The notes below the pieces were generated by a model, which saw only the letters and a list, made by a program, of their open reading frames with translations, was not told where the DNA came from and made no database searches. Source: an uncultured Vogesella sp. (GTDB lineage Bacteria > Pseudomonadota > Gammaproteobacteria > Burkholderiales > Chromobacteriaceae). Taken from it: a stretch of DNA of 9,401 bases. Made by a program: the position numbers and the translations under genes. The stretch is from NCBI GenBank assembly GCA_946479405.1, contig CAMLGD010000127.1, positions 1 to 9,401 of the forward strand, written 5' to 3'. Below, piece by piece: positions 5,374-9,401 of the stretch. Numbering within the stretch: position 1 is the first letter of the stretch; each line of letters starts with the position of its first letter.

Positions 5374-5395
5374 CGGAATGCCCGCGCGGCATCCG
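5374..5395 (+). promoter_or_regulatory. Hairpin abutting the Shine-Dalgarno of the small membrane protein gene
   Basis: CGG (5374-5376) and ATGCC (5378-5382) pair with GGCAT (5388-5392) and CCG (5393-5395), with one bulged A and the loop CGCGC. The purine-rich GGAAAGG ribosome binding site starts directly at 5396. A stem this close could influence initiation at 5409. Confidence 0.35.
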
Positions 5396-5408
5396 GGAAA
5401 GGCTAAGC

Positions 5409-5681
5409 ATGAAGAAACGACTGAGCAAGATTTCGCCACTGCAATCGGCCAAGACCCTGGCGGTGCTGTATTTCCTGATTTCCCTGCCCATGCTGCTGAT
5501 CATGGTACCGCTGATGCTGCTGGTGCCGGGCGAGCACGCACCGTCGGGCATGATGCTGATCGCCCTGCCGCTGCTGTATGCGCTGCTGGGCTTCATCGGC
5601 ACCCTGATTGCCGCCTGGCTGTACAACCTGGCGGCCAAGTGGACCGGCGGCATCGAAATCACCGTGTCCGAACAGCGCTGA
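5409..5681 (+). CDS. Small two-helix membrane protein (DUF3566-like)
   Basis: A 90-residue integral membrane protein of unknown function. A basic N-terminus (MKKRLSKISPLQSAK) precedes a first helix at about residues 15-39 and a second at about 46-75, followed by KWTGGIEITVSEQR. The pattern R-x-S-P-L-Q-x-x-K, PLLYALLGFIGTLIAAWLYN and the closing GGIE recalls small proteobacterial proteins often labelled DUF3566; I place it there from memory of the pattern, not from a search. The positively charged start suggests an N-in topology, with both ends in the cytoplasm. The ATG at 5409 is chosen over the in-frame ATG at 5316 because GGAAAGG lies six bases before it and the upstream residues look non-coding. 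It stands alone between the puuB terminator and a convergent hairpin. Confidence 0.78.
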   Translation: MKKRLSKISPLQSAKTLAVLYFLISLPMLLIMVPLMLLVPGEHAPSGMMLIALPLLYALLGFIGTLIAAWLYNLAAKWTGGIEITVSEQR

Positions 5682-5714
5682 TCGCCCCGGTCCGGCAGGG
5701 CCGTGCTGAATGAC

Positions 5715-5749
5715 AGTTGGCCGCCTCCCCGCCGGGGATGTGGCCAACT
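5715..5749. terminator. Hairpin between convergent genes, probable bidirectional terminator
   Basis: AGTTGGCC (5715-5722) pairs with GGCCAACT (5742-5749); past a symmetric 3x3 internal loop, TCCCC (5726-5730) pairs with GGGGA (5734-5738) over GCC. It lies between the stop codons of the small membrane protein gene and the sirB2 gene. Neither side has a T-tract, so termination would be weak or factor-assisted. A smaller stem (CGGTCC 5688-5693 with GGGCCG 5698-5703, one wobble) precedes it. The arms carry one-mismatch versions of the ATGCGGCCAAC word. Confidence 0.55.
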
Positions 5750-5787
5750 TGCTGCTGGCGCCGCTTGGCTCCCGCGCTAGCCTGCCA

Positions 5788-6165
5788 TCAGAACGGCCAT
5801 ACCAGCTTGGTCTTGGCCACCGCAATGATGTACAGCGGCATCGCCAGCGCCGCAATCAGCACCGGGCCGCGCAGCGCGGAGCCCTGCAGCCGCTTCAGCC
5901 CCAGCGTACCCAGCACGATATAGGCGATCAGCGCCACGATCTTTGCCATCAGCCATGGCTGTTCCAGTGGCGACAACCCGGCCCACACTGCCAGGGTGAT
6001 GGCGGCGGCCAGCAGGCCGGTATCGATCACATGCGGGCCGATGCGCAGCGCCTTGCTCTGCAGCAGCGCCGGTTTCAGGTACGACAGCGCCGCGCGCAGC
6101 GCGAACAGCGTGACCGATAAATACGCCAGCCCGGCATGGGCGTGCTTCAGTGTCTGGTAATCCAT
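5788..6165 (-). CDS. SirB2-family inner membrane protein
   Basis: A 125-residue polytopic protein with four predicted helices at about residues 9-29, 46-64, 72-91 and 99-118. The SirB2 pattern is visible: an N-terminal LKHAHAGLAYLSVTLFALR helix, the cytosolic loop RIGPHVIDTGLL (41-52) with its conserved H-V-x-D-T, then W-L-x-A-K-I-x-A-L-x-A-Y-I-V-L-G. SirB2 was named from the Salmonella sirB locus, linked to invasion-gene expression, but its biochemical role is unknown. Length is typical. The ATG at 6165 follows GGGGAA in the transcript with about four bases of spacing. In many gammaproteobacteria sirB2 sits near prmC; here it is a single gene, convergent with a small membrane protein gene and divergent from recC. 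Confidence 0.85.
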   Translation of the reverse strand: MDYQTLKHAHAGLAYLSVTLFALRAALSYLKPALLQSKALRIGPHVIDTGLLAAAITLAVWAGLSPLEQPWLMAKIVALIAYIVLGTLGLKRLQGSALRGPVLIAALAMPLYIIAVAKTKLVWPF

Positions 6166-6209
6166 GGGGTTCCCCGTTGTTGGCTATGGCAGCGGCAGAT
6201 GATAACGGC

Positions 6210-6237
6210 TTGGAGCGGCGCGGCGGAATGCTAAACT
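6210..6237 (+). promoter_or_regulatory. Possible extended -10 promoter of recC
   Basis: TGC-TAAACT at 6229-6237 is an extended -10 element (four of six in the hexamer plus TGn), with a poor -35 TTGGAG at 6210-6215 and a 16-base spacer. Transcription would start near 6244, a leader of about 26 bases. The same 105-base gap must hold the sirB2 promoter; on the minus strand TATCAT (6204-6199) is a -10-like box without a good -35. Confidence 0.35.
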
Positions 6238-6270
6238 GCCCTGTCCTGATGACTACGCCATCACCGCGCC

Positions 6271-9200
6271 ATGCCGCTGAACCTGTATCAATCCAATCGC
6301 CTGGAAGCGCTGGGCATTCTCTACCGCCATCTTAGCGACACGCCGCTGGCCGATCCGTTCGCGCCTGAGGTCATCATGGTGCAAAGCCGCGGCATGGGGC
6401 GCTGGTTGACGCTCAATCTGGCGCGCGCGCGCGGCATTGCGGCCAACCTGGAATTCGTGCTGCCGGCCGGCTTTGGCTGGCGGCTGATGCAGGCGGTGCT
6501 GCCGGAGCTGCCCCCCAAGTCGGCATTTGCGCCCGAGGTGCTCACCTGGCGGCTGATGGAGGTGCTGCCCACATTGCAGGGCGAGCCGTTCACCCCGCTC
6601 ACCCGCTACCTGCAGGGCGGACCGCTGGCCTGCCATGAGCTGGCCGGCAAGATCGCCGACATCTACGACCAATACCTGGTGTTCCGCCCGGAGTGGATTC
6701 GCGCCTGGGAGGCCGGGCAGCGGCTGGATCTGGGCGAGGACGAAGCCTGGCAGGCGGCGTTGTGGCAACAGCTGGCCGCCGATGTAGCGGGGCGCCACCG
6801 CGTCACCATGCTGGACGACTTCTTTGCCAGCCTGCGGCGCGAACACCTGCCGCAGCGGGTGTCGGTATTCGGCATCGCCACCCTGGCGCCGATGTACCTG
6901 GCGCTGCTCAAGCGCATGGCCGAGCTCACCGAGGTCAACGTGTTCCTGCTCAACCCCAGCGAAGCCTACTGGGGCGACATCGTCGATGCCCGCGGCCAGC
7001 TGCGGCTGTTCGCCCACGGCGAGCAGGCCGACAGCGGCCACCCGCTGCTGGCGTCGCTGGGGCAGCAGGGGCGGGACTTTTTCGACGAAATCGCCGGCGG
7101 CATCCACGAGCCGGTGTCGGCATTCGTGGCGCCGGAAGGCGATACGCTGCTGGCGCGGCTGCAGCGCGACATCCTGACGCTCAGCCCGCCGGCGGCCAAC
7201 CTGCAGCCACCGGCGGCGGACGATCACAGCATCGTCTGCCACATCACCCACAGTCCGATGCGCGAGCTGGAAGTGCTGAAGGACCAGCTGCTGGCGCTGC
7301 TGGCCGCCGACCCGGCGCTGACCCCGGCCGACATCGCGGTACTGACGCCGGACATCAACGCCTACGCACCGTATATCGACGCGGTGTTCGGCTACCGCGC
7401 CGATGCGCCGTCCATCCCGTACAGCATCGCCGACCGGCGCCTGGCGCGTGAAGTGCCGCTGCTGGCCACCTTCGGCGCCGTGCTGCAGCTGCTGGATTCG
7501 CGTTTTGCCGCCGCCGAGGTGCTGGCGCTGCTGGATTGCCAGCCGTTGCTGGCGCGCTTTGGCCTGCAGGACGCAGACATCACCCTGCTTACCGACTGGG
7601 TGCGCGGCGCCGGCATCCGCTGGGGCCGCGATGCCGCGCACAAGGCGGCGCTGGGGCTGCCGGACGAGGCCACGCATACCTGGCGCTGGGGGCTGGACCG
7701 CCTGCTGCTGGGCAGCGTGCTGCCGGCCGGCCTCGCCGGTGACGGCCTGCCGCTGTTCGGCGGCCTGCTGCCGGACAGTGCCGCACAAGGGCAGGTGGCG
7801 GCCAAGCTGGCCAGCCTCGCCGCGCTGTTCGACACCCTGGATGGCCTCGCCACGCAGTGGGCGCAGCCGACCAGCATTGCTGACTGGGCCGAGCGCCTGC
7901 GCAGCGCGGCGGCGCAGCTGTTCCTGGTGGACGAAGACGGCGAAGCCGCGCTGCAGCTGCTGCACCAGATCGCCGATGCGCTGGCCGCCGATGCCGCACT
8001 GGCCGGCTTCGATGGCGCGGTGCCGCTGGCCGTCGTGCGCGACGCAGTGCTGCAGCAGCTGGAAATGTCGTCCAGCGGCGGCTTTCTCACCGGCGGGCTG
8101 ACCTTCTGCGCCATGGTGCCGATGCGCTCCATCCCGTTCCGCGTGCTGTGCCTGGTGGGCATGAACGATGGCGCCTACCCACGCGACGAGCGCCCGGTCA
8201 GCTTCGACCTGGTGGCGCGCCACCCGAAAAAGGGCGACCGCTCGCGCCGCTTCGACGACCGCTACCTGTTTCTGGAAGCCATCCTCTCCGCCCGCGACGT
8301 GCTGTACCTGAGCTGGGTTGGCCGCAGCGTGCGCAGCGACGAACCGCTGCCGCCGTCGCCGCTGGTGGCCGAGCTGCTGGACACGCTGGCGGCGATGAGC
8401 GGCGGCGACATCAGCGCCGCCATCACCACCCGCCACCCGCTGCAGCCGTTCTCGCGCCGCTACTACGACGCCAGCCTGCGCAGCCACGAGCCGCTGTGGG
8501 CGGATGCCCTGGCGCAGCCGGCGGCCAGCCCGCAACCGTTTGCCCAGCCACTGGCCCGGCCGGCGCCGGCCGTGGTGCAAGTGGCCGATTTCCTGCGCTT
8601 CTGGCAGAACCCGGTGCGCGCCTGGCTGGCCGATGGCCTGGGGTTGAAGCTGGAGCGGCTGGCGGATGAACTGCCGGGCCGCGAACCGTTCGCCATCGAC
8701 CGCGACAGCCGCAGCGACATCCGCGACACCCTGGTGCAGGCGATGCTGGGCGGCAAGCCGCTGCGCATGGCCGAAGCGCGCCTGCACGGGTTGGGGCTGC
8801 TGCCGGATGCCGCGCTGGGCGAAGCCTGCCTGACGCAGGAACGCGCCGCCAGCGCCCGCTTTGCCAGCCGCCTGCCGCAAAGCCTGCTGGCCGCCACCCT
8901 GCCGCCACAGCCGCTGCGGCTGGACATCGGCGGCATCACGCTGGTGGGCGAACTGGCCGGCCTGCGCCCGGAAGGCCTGCTGCGGGTGGTGCCGCGCAAG
9001 GCCTACGCCACCGAATTCATCCGCCTGTGGCTGGAACACCTGCTGCGGCTGGCGGCCAAGCTGCCGGGCATCGCGCCGGAGAGCCAGCTGTTTGCCGACG
9101 ACGGCGTGCACCGCTTCGGCGCGGTTGACGGCGAGGGCGTGCCGCTGGACGCCCACGCGCTATTGGCCGCCTGGGTGGCGCGCTATCTGCAGGGACGGCA

Positions 9201-9401
9201 GCAACCGCTGCCATTCTTCGCCCGCACCTCGCTGGCCTACGCCCGCGCCGAGCCCGGCAGCGAAATGAGCGCCGCGCAAAACGAATGGGCGCCCGACTTC
9301 ACCGGCCACGGCCGCAGCCCGCAGCGTGACGATGCGGCCAACCTGCTGGCCTTCCGCCACCAGGAGCCGCTGTCCGATCCGCTGTTCGCGCAGCTGGCGG
9401 A
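6271..9401 (+). CDS. recC: Exodeoxyribonuclease V subunit gamma, RecC (C-terminus beyond window)
   Basis: The frame is open from 6271 to the window edge, 1043 codons, and by comparison with the 1122-residue E. coli protein lacks only its last part. RecC is the Chi-recognising, DNA-splitting subunit of the RecBCD helicase-nuclease used in double-strand break repair. The N-terminus MPLNLYQSNRL aligns with E. coli MLRVYHSNRL without gaps for about 100 residues. It includes DPF-x-P-E, GIAANLEFVLPAGFGW, DQYLVFRPEW, the inactive-helicase segments HSPMRELEVL and IPYSIADRR, and MVPMRSIPFRV with GMNDGAYPR and KKGDRSRRFDDRYLFLEA. The ATG at 6271 fits the family start and an in-frame TGA lies at 6250, but no Shine-Dalgarno is visible, so translation initiation may be weak. 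It is divergent from sirB2. recB and recD are expected downstream outside the window. The long antisense reading frame over it is not a gene. Confidence 0.95.
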   Translation, partial: MPLNLYQSNRLEALGILYRHLSDTPLADPFAPEVIMVQSRGMGRWLTLNLARARGIAANLEFVLPAGFGWRLMQAVLPELPPKSAFAPEVLTWRLMEVLPTLQGEPFTPLTRYLQGGPLACHELAGKIADIYDQYLVFRPEWIRAWEAGQRLDLGEDEAWQAALWQQLAADVAGRHRVTMLDDFFASLRREHLPQRVSVFGIATLAPMYLALLKRMAELTEVNVFLLNPSEAYWGDIVDARGQLRLFAHGEQADSGHPLLASLGQQGRDFFDEIAGGIHEPVSAFVAPEGDTLLARLQRDILTLSPPAANLQPPAADDHSIVCHITHSPMRELEVLKDQLLALLAADPALTPADIAVLTPDINAYAPYIDAVFGYRADAPSIPYSIADRRLAREVPLLATFGAVLQLLDSRFAAAEVLALLDCQPLLARFGLQDADITLLTDWVRGAGIRWGRDAAHKAALGLPDEATHTWRWGLDRLLLGSVLPAGLAGDGLPLFGGLLPDSAAQGQVAAKLASLAALFDTLDGLATQWAQPTSIADWAERLRSAAAQLFLVDEDGEAALQLLHQIADALAADAALAGFDGAVPLAVVRDAVLQQLEMSSSGGFLTGGLTFCAMVPMRSIPFRVLCLVGMNDGAYPRDERPVSFDLVARHPKKGDRSRRFDDRYLFLEAILSARDVLYLSWVGRSVRSDEPLPPSPLVAELLDTLAAMSGGDISAAITTRHPLQPFSRRYYDASLRSHEPLWADALAQPAASPQPFAQPLARPAPAVVQVADFLRFWQNPVRAWLADGLGLKLERLADELPGREPFAIDRDSRSDIRDTLVQAMLGGKPLRMAEARLHGLGLLPDAALGEACLTQERAASARFASRLPQSLLAATLPPQPLRLDIGGITLVGELAGLRPEGLLRVVPRKAYATEFIRLWLEHLLRLAAKLPGIAPESQLFADDGVHRFGAVDGEGVPLDAHALLAAWVARYLQGRQQPLPFFARTSLAYARAEPGSEMSAAQNEWAPDFTGHGRSPQRDDAANLLAFRHQEPLSDPLFAQLA

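Noticed and set aside
6166..6175. GGGGTTCCCC palindrome just before the sirB2 start
   Set aside because: The 2-base centre cannot form a hairpin loop, and it is largely explained by the purine-rich ribosome binding site.
6421..6431. Alternating GC run in recC (11 bases)
   Set aside because: It encodes conserved-looking Ala-Arg-Ala-Arg in frame and is too short to argue for Z-DNA or a phase-variable tract.
3630..8947. Three E. coli-type Chi octamers, GCTGGTGG, on the plus strand (3630-3637, 8361-8368, 8940-8947)
   Set aside because: CTG GTG is a frequent Leu-Val codon pair in GC-rich genes, and the Chi sequence of this organism is unknown; three copies in one window prove nothing.
6253..9156. 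A 967-codon open frame antisense to recC
   Set aside because: It is the GC-rich antisense shadow of a confident RecC frame; its translation is Gln/Arg/Ala-rich low-complexity sequence with no family motif.

Overview
The window is a GC-rich chromosomal segment, probably from a betaproteobacterium. The gene set (a PuuB very close to the enterobacterial enzyme, a RecBCD-type RecC, SirB2, and a LuxR regulator with a quorum-sensing-type HTH) and the codon usage fit Chromobacteriaceae such as Vogesella or Chromobacterium. That placement is inference; no rRNA or other marker is present. I see no insertion sequence, prophage, CRISPR array, tRNA or rRNA. It reads as ordinary chromosome with several well-formed regulatory inverted repeats.

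Layout. Positions 1-298 (minus): the N-terminus of an aldehyde dehydrogenase of the succinate-semialdehyde dehydrogenase type, running off the left edge, with a perfect inverted repeat just upstream. 353-391: hairpin terminator. 407-1585 (minus): a nitronate monooxygenase-family flavoprotein. 1687-2358 (minus, GTG start): a LuxR-type regulator with a short, non-canonical sensor region. The regulator and the flavoprotein form a same-strand pair separated by a strong hairpin. 2359-2751: a divergent intergenic region with an AT-rich block and candidate operators. 2752-3720 (plus): a LysR-type regulator closed by a textbook terminator. 3873-5159 (plus): puuB, gamma-glutamylputrescine oxidase, behind a recognisable sigma70-type promoter whose -35 box lies in a long imperfect palindrome. 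5160-5295: three consecutive hairpins, the last an intrinsic terminator. 5409-5681 (plus): a 90-residue two-helix membrane protein. 5788-6165 (minus): a SirB2-family membrane protein convergent with it. 6271-9401 (plus): recC without its C-terminus, divergent from sirB2.

Functional reading. PuuB acts in the gamma-glutamylated putrescine pathway, which ends in GABA and then succinate semialdehyde. A succinate-semialdehyde dehydrogenase at the left edge would finish that route, but puuA, puuC and puuD are not here, so the link is only suggestive. RecC should continue into recB and recD beyond the right edge, as is common in this group.

No previously undescribed multi-gene system is evident. 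The most unusual signal is an 11-base word, ATGCGGCCAAC, found exactly five times in the window. Two copies form the inverted arms of one terminator, and near-copies form the arms of another. Codon usage may explain the copies inside genes but not those in the hairpins. The candidate operators upstream of the aldehyde dehydrogenase, luxR and puuB are the other leads.
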